Assembly: GCA_025449615.1 (NCBI GenBank)
Contig: JANWJA010000021.1
Coordinates: forward strand, 1 to 11,591
Origin: Methyloceanibacter sp.
Lineage (GTDB): Bacteria > Pseudomonadota > Alphaproteobacteria > Rhizobiales > Methyloligellaceae
DNA: 11,591 nucleotides
Reading direction: 5' to 3'
Below, piece after piece: positions 1 through 7,008 of this stretch. Each line of letters starts with the position of its first letter. Position 1 is the stretch's first letter. The position numbers and the translations under genes were made by a program. The notes under the pieces are model-generated. The model was given only the letters and a program-made list of their open reading frames with translations, was not told where the DNA came from and ran no database searches.

Positions 1-1643
1 CGCCGGGCACCTATGAATTCCAGAGCGCATTCGGCTTCGTTCGGGTAACGGGACCAGGCGACTTTACCTATATCGGGGACGCGATCACCGGCGGGAACTA
101 TACGTCGATCTTGGTAGCAACAGACGGGACCTTCTCCACCCCCATCGCCGCCTACAGCTCCGGGACGAGCCATGACGCCGGGTTCTTCTTTCTGAATGGC
201 TCCACGGACGCCCTTCCCAATGCCGACGCGATCAACGGGTCGAGCGGAGCGGACACTATCAACGGCAGGGGCGGCGCGGATACGCTCGACGGCAAAGTCG
301 GCGGCGACACCTATGTCTTTAATGCGAGCGAGATCGATGCGGGCCTCTCGGTCAACGACACGGGCGGCAGCGGCACCGACACCATTCGTCTCGCCACCGG
401 CACCGATTTCAATTTCACTGTTGCCGCCGCGATCTCCGGGATCGAGGCGCTAACCTTCGCCAACGCGGCCCAGACCGCGACCTTCAATGGCAACCAGCTG
501 CCGGGGAATGGCGGGGCTGCCGCTCTGGCGGTGACCGGCGCCAATAGCAGCCTTCAGACACTTATTGTCGAGAACGCCGCGAATTTTTCCGCGGCGCTGT
601 GGAGCTTCGCGTCATGGGCGGCGACCGATCTCATCAACATCAATGGGACGAGCGGGGCCAACACCATCACCGGCTCGACGCTGAACGACATTATCGCCGG
701 CGGCGGTGGCGCGGATACGCTAGATGGCGGCAACGGCTCGGACCATTACACCTTTGTTGCGAGCGATGTGGCCCCGGGTCTGACGATCGCAGATACCGGC
801 ACGAGCGGCGTTGACACGCTCGACCTTAGTAATGGCAATTTCAATTTCGCGGGCTGTAGCTTGTCCGGCATCGAGAATGTGAGCTATTCCGGCCCCGGTG
901 ATGGCTTCGATTTCGCCGGCGGTACCGTCTCCGGGATTAAGAAGGTGAGTTTTATATCAAATAATGGCGCGGTCGGTGCACGTTTCAACCCCGACCAGCT
1001 TTCCACGAATCTCGTGCTCGAAGCCAATGATAACACAGCCGCCACCGTCGATTTCGATAATGTGACGCAATTCTCCGCCGCCAATTGGACGCTGATTGGT
1101 TGGGCGGCTTCAATCCTGTTTATATCTGGCACCACAGGCGACGACACGATTACCGGGTCCGTGGGCAGCGATATAATCCAGGCCAGCTACGGCGCAGACG
1201 TGCTCAATGGAGGTGCTGGGAACGATCTCGTCGGGGGCGGCATTGGAAGCGACGTCATCAGAGGAGGCCGTGGGAAGGACGATTTAAACGGTGGCTCCGA
1301 GGCCGATATTTTTGCCTACGACAGTAAGAATGACAGCAAGAAGGGCGCGAGCCACGACGTGATTCACGATTTCAGCGGCATCCAACTCGGCGAACTTGAT
1401 CGGATCAGCCTCTCGAAGATCGACGCCAAAGCGGGCGTCGCCGGCAACCAGCATTTCCACTTCATCGGGATGCATAACTTTCACCACAAAGCCGGAGAGT
1501 TGCACTACAAATTCGTCGATCTCAACCACGACACCGTTGCCGAGACCCTCATCGAGGGCGACATCGACGGCAACGGCAAGCCTGACTTCCAGATTGAGCT
1601 CAGCACTGCGATTAGTCTGCTCAAGGGAGACTTCATTCTCTAA
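1..1643 (+). CDS. RTX calcium-binding secreted protein, 3' part (5' end outside window)
   Basis: The frame is open from the first complete codon (base 3) to the TAA at 1641-1643, and the in-frame TTG at 111 has no convincing ribosome site, so the real start lies upstream of the window. About 547 residues are visible. Three blocks of glycine/aspartate nonapeptide-like repeats (SGADTI, GGADTLDGG, GGAGND, GGRGKDDLNGG types) begin near 234, 642 and 1125; such repeats form a Ca2+-binding parallel beta-roll outside the cell. Beta-rich spacers of about 100 residues separate them. The C-terminal 110 residues (DVIHDFSG, GELDRISLS, IEGDIDGNGKPDFQIEL, final DFIL) match the serralysin/M10-type C-terminal domain and type I secretion signal. 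No protease or other catalytic motif is visible in this part, so its role (adhesion, matrix or enzyme) is unknown. No ABC/MFP transporter genes follow it. Family call is strong, function is not. Confidence 0.88.
   Translation, partial: PGTYEFQSAFGFVRVTGPGDFTYIGDAITGGNYTSILVATDGTFSTPIAAYSSGTSHDAGFFFLNGSTDALPNADAINGSSGADTINGRGGADTLDGKVGGDTYVFNASEIDAGLSVNDTGGSGTDTIRLATGTDFNFTVAAAISGIEALTFANAAQTATFNGNQLPGNGGAAALAVTGANSSLQTLIVENAANFSAALWSFASWAATDLININGTSGANTITGSTLNDIIAGGGGADTLDGGNGSDHYTFVASDVAPGLTIADTGTSGVDTLDLSNGNFNFAGCSLSGIENVSYSGPGDGFDFAGGTVSGIKKVSFISNNGAVGARFNPDQLSTNLVLEANDNTAATVDFDNVTQFSAANWTLIGWAASILFISGTTGDDTITGSVGSDIIQASYGADVLNGGAGNDLVGGGIGSDVIRGGRGKDDLNGGSEADIFAYDSKNDSKKGASHDVIHDFSGIQLGELDRISLSKIDAKAGVAGNQHFHFIGMHNFHHKAGELHYKFVDLNHDTVAETLIEGDIDGNGKPDFQIELSTAISLLKGDFIL
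234..1310 (+). repeat. Repeated RTX-plus-spacer modules inside the RTX gene
   Basis: The unit NG(S/T)SGA(D/N)TI starts at 234 and 642, and the related SGTTGDDTITG starts at 1125, giving spacings of 136 and 161 codons. The similarity extends past the glycine-rich part: the first two units share (F/V)xASx(I/V)xxGLxxxDTGxSGxDT, then FNF...SGIE, then F(S)AAxWxxxxWAA just before the next RTX block. The third unit keeps only the RTX part and runs into the C-terminal secretion domain. This is protein-level repetition seen by eye; the DNA is too diverged to look like recent duplication. Confidence 0.75.
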
Positions 1644-1661
1644 GTGCCGCAACCTGCCGGG

Positions 1662-1679
1662 TCCCCGCATGCGCGGGGA
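1662..1679. terminator. GC hairpin after the RTX gene, possible terminator
   Basis: A perfect 7-bp stem (TCCCCGC / GCGGGGA) with an ATGC loop starts 18 bases after the RTX stop codon and lies between two convergent genes (RTX on plus, tRNA-Gln on minus). On the plus strand a weak T-rich stretch (ATTTTCT) follows seven bases later; on the minus strand no T run follows. It may end RTX transcription, but it also resembles solitary REP-like GC hairpins. Confidence 0.4.
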
Positions 1680-1721
1680 TGGCAGATTTTCTAATTCGCT
1701 GCGCTCACAAGAAAGACAAGC

Positions 1722-1795
1722 TGGCTGGGGGACTAGGATTCGAACCTAGACTGGCGGAGTCAGAGTCCGCTGTCCTACCGTTAGACGATCCCCCA
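1722..1795 (-). tRNA. tRNA-Gln, anticodon CTG
   Basis: The minus strand folds as a complete 74-base tRNA. The acceptor stem pairs TGGGGGA (5' end at 1795) with TCCCCCA, followed by G and an encoded CCA (1724-1722). The anticodon stem GCGGA/TCCGC carries loop CTCTGAG, with anticodon CTG complementary to 1761-1763, reading CAG glutamine codons. The T arm is CTAGG-TTCGAAT-CCTAG. A D-arm with TCTAACGGTAGGA is present. The gene is convergent with the RTX gene and stands alone. Confidence 0.96.
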
Positions 1796-2024
1796 ATTGC
1801 CCCTTCAACGTAGTGAGGCGACCGGGCCTTGAAAAGCGCTCAAAGATTGGGTGGCCGGTTCTAACCGCAGTTCTTAACCCTTGGCAAGGCTCGCCGGTTC
1901 TCGAGCATTCTAAGTCTGTTTCTCATCAATCCTTTAACTCTGTGGCTCAGGATAAGCCGGGTCTAAGGCATTGGATCGGTTAGAAACTCAAGAAGTTGGA
2001 CCCCAGTCGGGCCAGATTCAAATT

Positions 2025-2612
2025 ATGCAGACAACGACGCTTACGCCCACTGCCGAACGTCTCAGCGCCGCCTTGAAGGCGCTCCGGCTGACGCATGAGC
2101 ATGACGGCAATCAGAGCGACAAGGAAGACTACCTCGCCAAATGCCTCAAAGTGGTGTTGGCGCAGTTGTTCGAAGATGGGGTGCCGCAGGAGTTGCTACA
2201 GCCGCTGATTGATCTTCAAAGTGAACTCGTGCCCAAGCCCAAAGAGCCCGAAACCCGCGTCGAACGGGAGCAGCGGCGTGGACGTGGACCGAGCGAGACA
2301 TTGCTGGCGCGAGTCTCCGCCGTCATCGATCTCCTCGTACGAGCTGGCTACGAGGAAAGCGAGGCCGCGCAGATCATTATGCGCAGGCTGATCGGGTCGG
2401 GCGTGCCGGCACCCGCCAAGGGCGGCGACGCAAGAGGCTGGAAGCGGCTCCTCGAATGGCGTGCCGATCTCCTCTATGGACTCGCGTCCGAGGAAGGGAA
2501 GGCGGAGTACGAGGGATTCACGGCTGACTTGGAGAAGATCCCCGCGGGCGAGCGGGTGCAGCGCGTGCTCGACGGGAAGATGTGGGATCGCCGGCGCAAG
2601 CCCCGCGGCTAA
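2025..2612 (+). CDS. Hypothetical soluble protein, 195 aa
   Basis: I do not recognise this family. The frame could start at a TTG at 1971, but ATG at 2025 (MQTTTLTPTAERL) is more plausible; neither has a strong ribosome site, so the start is uncertain. The product has no signal peptide or membrane segment. It looks alpha-helical: a first helical part (residues about 8-70, including YLAKCLKVVLAQLFEDG and LLQPLIDLQSEL), a charged linker (KPKEPETRVEREQRRGRG), then a second helical part with LLARVSAVIDLLVRAGYEESEAAQ, and a basic tail (DRRRKPRG). The middle segment, a helix followed by G-YEESEAAQIIMRRLI, could be a small three-helix unit, but I see no specific DNA-binding or enzymatic motif. It sits alone between two minus-strand tRNA genes with 229 bp of gene-free DNA upstream. 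Codon use is GC3-rich like its neighbours, supporting a real gene. Confidence 0.6.
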   Translation: MQTTTLTPTAERLSAALKALRLTHEHDGNQSDKEDYLAKCLKVVLAQLFEDGVPQELLQPLIDLQSELVPKPKEPETRVEREQRRGRGPSETLLARVSAVIDLLVRAGYEESEAAQIIMRRLIGSGVPAPAKGGDARGWKRLLEWRADLLYGLASEEGKAEYEGFTADLEKIPAGERVQRVLDGKMWDRRRKPRG

Positions 2613-2755
2613 GGTCGCTTCGCGGCCAGGTCTCAATACCGCGAGCAGCTCGTCTCGCGATCGCCCTTACCGGAGAATCGCGGACAGGAAAAGAACCTCG
2701 ACCGAGTCTCCTCGGCCGAGGTTTGGCAATGCCGTCAAAAAGAAGTTCAGGCGTT

Positions 2756-2779
2756 AGCTCGTCAGAAACTGACTAAGCT
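2756..2779 (-). terminator. Weak hairpin, possible terminator of the small lipoprotein gene
   Basis: The stem GTCAG/CTGAC (2761-2765 with 2769-2773, loop of three) is flanked by AGCT on both sides (2756-2759 and 2776-2779), which can extend it with a bulge. It lies 8 bases past the stop of the minus-strand lipoprotein gene. On the minus strand a CTTCTTTTT run (2744-2736) follows about 11 bases later, too far for a classical terminator, so this is tentative. Confidence 0.28.
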
Positions 2780-2787
2780 GAATCCAC

Positions 2788-2889
2788 CTATTTCAGCGGC
2801 GTCGCTGCAACCTGTTGCTCGTGATGGAAGCATCCACCCAGGCCGATCGTCGCCGTGATGATGATGGCGCAGGCAATAAGAACACGCAT
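2788..2889 (-). CDS. Small lipoprotein, 33 aa
   Basis: The minus strand reads ATG at 2889 to TAG at 2788, giving a 33-residue product beginning MRVLIACAIIITATIGLGGC and ending FHHEQQVAATPLK. An N-terminal Arg is followed by a hydrophobic segment of about 15 residues and the lipobox LGGC (residues 17-20), so lipidation at Cys20 would leave a mature peptide of only 14 residues. A purine-rich GGGGGA ribosome site lies seven bases upstream of the ATG. Very short lipoproteins with a CFHH-QQV-like mature part occur, as far as I recall, widely in Rhizobiales with unknown role; entericidin-like peptides are another small-lipoprotein class. A TATAAG element (complement of 2928-2933) could be the -10 box, but no good -35 box is seen. 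It is too short for common ORF cut-offs. Confidence 0.7.
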   Translation of the reverse strand: MRVLIACAIIITATIGLGGCFHHEQQVAATPLK

Positions 2890-3232
2890 GGTTAGTCCCC
2901 CGTTCGTTGGTTTATTCTGGGACTCACCTTATAGCGTTTCGCCCGAAATGTTTGTGACTCTTTGGCCACAGTGGAGAGATTTCGTGCTCCCGGCGCCCGG
3001 TCCATCCAGCTAAAAAAAACCTCATCGGGTTCGCCTATATAATTGATTTTCGAAATTATTTTTACGCTGCTGAGCACGCGTCTGGTTAGTCGCTCCCACA
3101 CACGGGTGATAAATTCTCCCCACGGGTCGATTGGCCCCAAACCAAACCGGGGAGACTCGAAGGAACCACTCGGAAGCCCCGGGGGAACCGACCCTTTGTG
3201 TTAGGCTGCCGAAGTTGGCGGAAATTGGCGAT
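2890..3232. other. Gene-free stretch between the lipoprotein gene and tRNA-Arg
   Basis: No supported gene is seen in these 343 bases; the open frames here have no recognisable product or ribosome site, and one runs through the tRNA. The part next to 2890 must hold the lipoprotein promoter. Bases 3011-3064 are distinctly AT-rich (a run of eight A, then TATATAATTGATTTTCGAAATTATTTTTA-like sequence) against GC-rich surroundings. An inverted repeat TCTCCCC/GGGGAGA (3115-3121 and 3149-3155) has a 27-base spacer. A direct repeat of TTGGCG lies just downstream of the tRNA-Arg 3' end (about 3215-3230). No integrase or insertion-sequence end was found. Confidence 0.5.
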
Positions 3233-3308
3233 TGGTGCGCCCGGCACGGCTCGAACGTGCAACCCCCAGATTCGAAGTCTGGTGCTCTATCCGTTGAGCT
3301 ACGGGCGC
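3233..3308 (-). tRNA. tRNA-Arg, anticodon TCG
   Basis: The minus strand folds as a 76-base tRNA. The acceptor stem pairs GCGCCCG (5' end at 3308) with CGGGCGC, followed by discriminator A and an encoded CCA (3235-3233). The D arm reads TAGCTCAACGGATAGAGCA; the anticodon stem CCAGA/TCTGG holds loop CTTCGAA with anticodon TCG (complement of 3273-3275), decoding CGA arginine. The T loop is GTTCGAG-type (CACG-TTCGAGC-CGTG). It is read in the same direction as the upstream exported-protein gene but is separated from it by a terminator hairpin. Confidence 0.96.
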
Positions 3309-3324
3309 CTAGCCCACAGAATAA

Positions 3325-3354
3325 GAGCAAAACCGCCAAAAGGCGATTTCGCTC
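3325..3354 (-). terminator. Rho-independent terminator of the minus-strand exported-protein gene
   Basis: A 13-bp stem with a four-base loop lies 45 bases past the stop of the gene at 3400-3966. In minus-strand RNA every position pairs (GAGC, G, AAA, U, CGCC against GGCG, G, UUU, U, GCUC), two positions being G-U wobbles; in plus-strand RNA these same two positions are A-C mismatches. On the minus strand the stem is followed directly by UUAUUCU. The strand asymmetry and the T-rich tail both point to a minus-strand terminator, which would insulate the tRNA-Arg gene. Confidence 0.7.
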
Positions 3355-3399
3355 TGAGGCCTTTTGAGAATCGGTCGTCTTGCGACGGCAGATTGCCGG

Positions 3400-3966
3400 C
3401 TAGTAGCAATAGTCCCAATAGCCGTTGATCATCGCCGGGTCAGACCAATACCAGCAAAGATTGGAAGCGGGGGCGATCGGCGCGACGCCGACGGCACCAA
3501 CGGCGAGGACCGTTCCAAGCGCCACGCCGGCGACGAAATTGCCGTAATAGGGCTTCCGGTACCAACCGCGCACGGGGCGCACGACGACCACACGCTTATT
3601 CACGTAGGTCTTGTTGACGTAGGTGTTGCGCCTAACAACGGTATTCTTCTGGCCTTTCGAGACCACGGCCTTGCCGCCATGGGGCCCGCGCACAACCATT
3701 TTATTGTTGCCGCCACCGCCGCCTTGGCCGCGGGCCTGGCCGCCACCCTTTCCTTTGCCTTTGCCGCCACCCTGGCCGACCTGGATCAGGAGCTTGTCGG
3801 CGGTCGAAGCATGGTCAAGCACGCCAGCGCCACCGACGCCGGCGAAGGCAAACTGGCTGGGTGCGGTCATGGTCACCGCAAACGCCGCGGCAACGACAGC
3901 CGAGAGCGCGGAACGCAATGGGGCCCAGCCATTAGGGCGAGCGCCAAGTTTCGTTTCAAGCGTCAT
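3400..3966 (-). CDS. Exported glycine/lysine-rich protein, 188 aa, unknown function
   Basis: The ATG at 3966 is chosen over one nine codons upstream because GGAGGA lies eight bases before it. The product begins with a charged stretch, then a hydrophobic segment (residues about 19-42, ALSAVVAAAFAV ... FAFA-G) that looks like a Sec signal peptide with a cut near residue 42. Next come a flexible Gly/Lys/Gln-rich tract (residues 64-88), a basic Val/Arg/Asn part containing the repeat TYVNK-TYVNK (115-124), a hydrophobic Gly/Ala segment (143-166) that could insert in a membrane, and a C-terminus with LCWYWSDP and GYWDYCY. Proteins with this aromatic Cys-containing tail are, to my recollection, common uncharacterised exported proteins in Rhizobiales. 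Cys171 and Cys187 could form a disulfide in the periplasm. It is a single-gene unit, with a terminator behind it and a divergent phosphatase gene upstream. No enzymatic motif is seen. Confidence 0.75.
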   Translation of the reverse strand: MTLETKLGARPNGWAPLRSALSAVVAAAFAVTMTAPSQFAFAGVGGAGVLDHASTADKLLIQVGQGGGKGKGKGGGQARGQGGGGGNNKMVVRGPHGGKAVVSKGQKNTVVRRNTYVNKTYVNKRVVVVRPVRGWYRKPYYGNFVAGVALGTVLAVGAVGVAPIAPASNLCWYWSDPAMINGYWDYCY

Positions 3967-4339
3967 GTTTGGTTTCCTCCAGAGGTAATGCAAAGCGGTC
4001 TGCTTATATGATGCTTAGCGCTTCCGTTCGCAGGACGAGGAATCGGGTGGAAAGCGCCGATTCGCCGGATGGCCAAGTCGCAAGCTATCAAAACCCGGAA
4101 GGTGGCAGAGCGATGGCGTGGCAAAATCAAATCCAATCGAAGCCTAGCAACGGAAACCGGGAGAATTGCCTCGCGACTTCCGCAATCATCATAACGCCCC
4201 AAGGTGGAAAGCGTTCGGGTGTGGAAATCACGCTTTACCTCCCTCTGGGGATTGCTAGACTAGTCCCATCGTATCATGCCGCGGCCGCCTCGCCCGAGGC
4301 AGGAGTTCGGCGGTTCGCGCGGTTTAGAGGTTCATTACC
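3967..4339. other. Divergent intergenic region, 373 bp
   Basis: This stretch must contain promoters for the minus-strand exported-protein gene and the plus-strand Ppx/GppA gene. A TATAAG element on the minus strand (complement of 4003-4008) and a TATCAT element on the plus strand (4272-4277) are possible -10 boxes, but neither has a good -35 box at the right distance. A small GCCTCG/CGAGGC hairpin sits at 4287-4300. No gene is supported; an open plus-strand frame here has no ribosome site or recognisable product. Confidence 0.45.
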
Positions 4340-5584
4340 GTGACTGAGCCGAGCGGAATTCCCCGCACGGCTGCCACGGCTCCGCGTGACGCCAATGCCA
4401 TGCGGAGCAAGACCGATTGTAACGGCGGCGGCCCAGCGCGCGATGTGGCGCGGGTGCTGCTGGGCGCACCGGCGCAAGGTCTCGGAGCGGCAGCAAGGGG
4501 CGAAAACGATCGAGGCACGCCCAATCGCGGGCCTGCCGCCAAGGTTTATGGCGCCCTCGATCTCGGCACCAATAATTGCCGCTTGCTCGTCGCCAGGCCC
4601 TCGCGGCGCGGTTTCCTCGTCATCGATGCCTTCTCCCGAATTATTCGGCTCGGCGAGGGCGTATTGCGCTCGGGCAGGCTGTCGGACGCCGCCATGTCCC
4701 GGACGGTGGACGCGCTCAGGGTCTGCTCGGACAAGATGCGCCGGCGCGGCGTGTCGCGGTCGCGCTTGATTGCGACCGAGGCTTGCCGGATCGCCGAAAA
4801 TAGCGGCGAGTTCATCAAGCGGGTGAAGACCGAGACGGGTCTTTCGATCGAGATCGTCAGCCGGGAAACCGAGGCGAAGCTCGCGGTCTCTGGCTGCGCC
4901 TCGCTGATCGACCGAAATGCCGATTGGGCGCTGGTATTTGATATTGGCGGCGGCAGCTCGGAGTTGATCTGGCTCGACTTAAGCAATTTGCAGCGCCCCT
5001 GGCGCCGGTCCCTGTTCGACCGGCTCGACGTGCAGAATTCCATCGCGGCGTGGACGTCGTTGCCGGTCGGCGTCGTCAGTCTCGCCGAACGCCATGGTGG
5101 ACGGGACGTAACGCCTGAGGGTTACGAGGCCATGGTCCGCGACGTCATGCAAAGCCTCGCCGCGTTTGAAGCCGAGCATCGCTTTGGCGAGAGGACCGCG
5201 GGGCGCGGCGTGCACTTCCTCGGGACGTCAGGCACGGTCACGACGATCGCCGGCATTCACCTCGCGCTTCCAGTCTATGAGCGGTCGCGCGTCGACGGCT
5301 GTTGGCTCGGCGCGGGCGAGGCTCGCGACGTTTCCCATAAGCTTCTTGCCATGAACTATGCCCAGCGCGCGGCGCAGCCTTGCATCGGCCATGAGCGGGC
5401 CGACCTCGTGCTTGCGGGCTGCGCCATCCTCGAGGCGCTGCTCAGGATCTGGCCCTGTGAGAGGTTGCGCGTGGCGGATCGGGGTTTGCGCGAGGGGATA
5501 CTTGCGACCTTGATGGCGGAGGATGGGCATGACCGCCGCCCTGGCCAGCGCAATCGCGAACCGGATGAGCGCGCCGCGCCCTGA
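4340..5584 (+). CDS. Ppx/GppA family phosphatase (exopolyphosphatase-like)
   Basis: This 414-residue cytosolic protein belongs to the ASKHA-fold exopolyphosphatase/guanosine pentaphosphate phosphohydrolase family, which releases phosphate from polyphosphate or converts pppGpp to ppGpp. The phosphate-binding motif is YGALDLGTNNCRL (from residue 70), followed by ATEACR (conserved ATxAxR) and the second nucleotide-binding loop FDIGGGSSEL (Asp201 onward), then FLGTSGTVTT. It is the short form, without the C-terminal HD-type domain of E. coli Ppx. The first ~68 residues are a low-complexity extension; the GTG start at 4340 has AGAGG about nine bases upstream, but a later start (for example ATG at 4400) is possible. 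In Rhizobiales this gene is often followed directly by rlmE; here a convergent transporter gene lies between, ending 5 bp after this stop. Choosing between polyphosphate and pppGpp as substrate is not possible from sequence. Confidence 0.93.
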   Translation: MTEPSGIPRTAATAPRDANAMRSKTDCNGGGPARDVARVLLGAPAQGLGAAARGENDRGTPNRGPAAKVYGALDLGTNNCRLLVARPSRRGFLVIDAFSRIIRLGEGVLRSGRLSDAAMSRTVDALRVCSDKMRRRGVSRSRLIATEACRIAENSGEFIKRVKTETGLSIEIVSRETEAKLAVSGCASLIDRNADWALVFDIGGGSSELIWLDLSNLQRPWRRSLFDRLDVQNSIAAWTSLPVGVVSLAERHGGRDVTPEGYEAMVRDVMQSLAAFEAEHRFGERTAGRGVHFLGTSGTVTTIAGIHLALPVYERSRVDGCWLGAGEARDVSHKLLAMNYAQRAAQPCIGHERADLVLAGCAILEALLRIWPCERLRVADRGLREGILATLMAEDGHDRRPGQRNREPDERAAP

Positions 5585-5589
5585 AACTG

Positions 5590-7008
5590 TTACCCAGGTG
5601 GCGGCGCTTCGCTTGGGCTCGCCACCGGTTTGCCACGTCCCGAAAGGCTTGCGCCGGCGTTCTTCGGCATTCCCTTGAAGATAAAAATCGACGTCGCCGA
5701 GACCAGCGCGACGACAATGAAGGCGAGGGCGAAGTCGTTCGTGGCGACTTGCGTCGTGCCGTGCCAATAGCGCTGAAACTCCAGCACCAGCGCTCCAATC
5801 GCCACGCCGGCTGAGAGCGACAGTTGCTGCGCCACGCTGGCAAAGCTCGTCGCCTGACTCATATTGGCCTGGGCGATGTCGGCATAAGCCAGAGCATTGA
5901 TGGAGGTGAATTGCAGCGAGCGGAAGAAGCCGCCAGCGAGCAGGATCGCGAGAATGACGATTTGCGGAGTCGACGGCTGGAACAAAGCGACCGCCGCGAT
6001 GAATGTGCAGGCGATGACGGCGTTGACCAGCAGCACGCGACGGAAGCCGAAACGTCGGAGGATCGGCGCTGCGGCGGTCTTCATGGTGATGGCCCCGACA
6101 GCGCCGGCAAACGTGAGCATGCCGGATTGGAACGGCGTCATGCCGAAGCCGAGCTGAAACATCAGCGGCAAGAGAAACGGCATGGCGCCGATACCGACGC
6201 GAAACAGGAAGCCGCCGACCACGCTGGCGTAAAATGTCTCGATCTTGAGGAGGCGAAGATTGATCAAGGGCGCCGGAATCGCCTTCGCATGGCGCACATA
6301 GAGAAAACAGAAGACGATGCCGAGCGCCATAAGCGCGAGCGACATGGTCTGCGGCAACAGATCCTGTCCGATGGTGGTGAAGCCGAAGGCGAGGCCGGAC
6401 AAACCGACACCGGACAGCACGAAGCCCTTCAGGTCGAGCGGCGGCAAATTCTTCTCGCGAAAATTGCCGATGAAGCGTGTGGCGAGTATGACGCCGAGAA
6501 TCCCGATCGGGATATTGATCCAAAAGATCCACTGCCAGTTGATATAGGTGGTGATGAAGCCGCCGAGCGGCGGTCCGATCACGGGACCGATCATAGCCGG
6601 AATGGCGAGCCAGGCGAGGGCCGAGATGAGCTCGGCCTTAGGCACTGTGCGCAGAATGACGAGCCTGCCGACCGGCACCATCATCGCCCCGCCCATGCCC
6701 TGGATAATGCGATACAGCACGAAGTCGAGGAGCGAGTGGGCGAAGCCGCATGCTGCCGAGCCAAGCGTGAAGATGACGATGGCGGCCCTGAACACGGTTT
6801 TTGCGCCGAACTTGTCCGCGACCCAGCCGCTCAAGGGGATAAAGACGGCGAGCGACAGCAGGTAGGAGGTCATCGCCAATTTCAGCGCAATCGGGTCTTC
6901 GCCAATATCGCGGGCAATCGCGGGAAGCGAGGTGGCGATCACGGTCGAGTCCATCTGCTCCATGAAGAGCGCCACGGCGACGATGAGGGTGACGAAATAG
7001 CGGGGCAT
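5590..7008 (-). CDS. DHA2-type MFS multidrug/H+ antiporter (EmrB/QacA family)
   Basis: The 472-residue inner-membrane protein shows many hydrophobic segments consistent with 14 helices. Family signatures include an acidic residue in helix 1 (MEQMDSTV, Asp20) followed by LPAIARDIG, MFS motif A between helices 2 and 3 (GWVADKFGAKTVF, residues 61-73), RxxQGMGGA, and the antiporter motif C region (IPAMIGPVIGPPLGG, about 136-150), then INWQWIFWINIPIG. These indicate a proton-coupled drug or metabolite exporter; the substrate is unknown. No EmrA-type membrane fusion partner or TetR/MarR regulator lies beside it, so it probably works alone. The ATG at 7008 has no clear ribosome site but fits the family's N-terminus. 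It is convergent with the Ppx/GppA gene (5-bp gap) and divergent from rlmE (90 bp), so it interrupts that conserved pair. Confidence 0.93.
   Translation of the reverse strand: MPRYFVTLIVAVALFMEQMDSTVIATSLPAIARDIGEDPIALKLAMTSYLLSLAVFIPLSGWVADKFGAKTVFRAAIVIFTLGSAACGFAHSLLDFVLYRIIQGMGGAMMVPVGRLVILRTVPKAELISALAWLAIPAMIGPVIGPPLGGFITTYINWQWIFWINIPIGILGVILATRFIGNFREKNLPPLDLKGFVLSGVGLSGLAFGFTTIGQDLLPQTMSLALMALGIVFCFLYVRHAKAIPAPLINLRLLKIETFYASVVGGFLFRVGIGAMPFLLPLMFQLGFGMTPFQSGMLTFAGAVGAITMKTAAAPILRRFGFRRVLLVNAVIACTFIAAVALFQPSTPQIVILAILLAGGFFRSLQFTSINALAYADIAQANMSQATSFASVAQQLSLSAGVAIGALVLEFQRYWHGTTQVATNDFALAFIVVALVSATSIFIFKGMPKNAGASLSGRGKPVASPSEAPPPG

Noticed and set aside
1284..1670. Minus-strand 128-codon open frame opposite the RTX C-terminus
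   Set aside because: It is antisense to the conserved secretion domain and has no motif of its own.
1662..1679. Possible type I-E CRISPR repeat, from the CCCCGC...GCGGGGAT pattern
   Set aside because: Only one copy is present, with no regularly spaced repeats or cas genes; a hairpin or terminator explains it.
3233..3308. tRNA-Arg as the attachment site of an integrated element
   Set aside because: No integrase gene and no direct repeat of the tRNA 3' end was seen in the window.
3022..3339. Minus-strand open frames of 82 and 105 codons around tRNA-Arg
   Set aside because: One runs through the tRNA gene and neither has a ribosome site or recognisable product.
5228..6532. Long minus-strand open frame (434 codons) overlapping the Ppx/GppA and transporter genes
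   Set aside because: It lies in another frame of two clearly recognised genes, has very Arg/His-rich composition and no recognisable motif; GC-rich codon bias creates such shadows.
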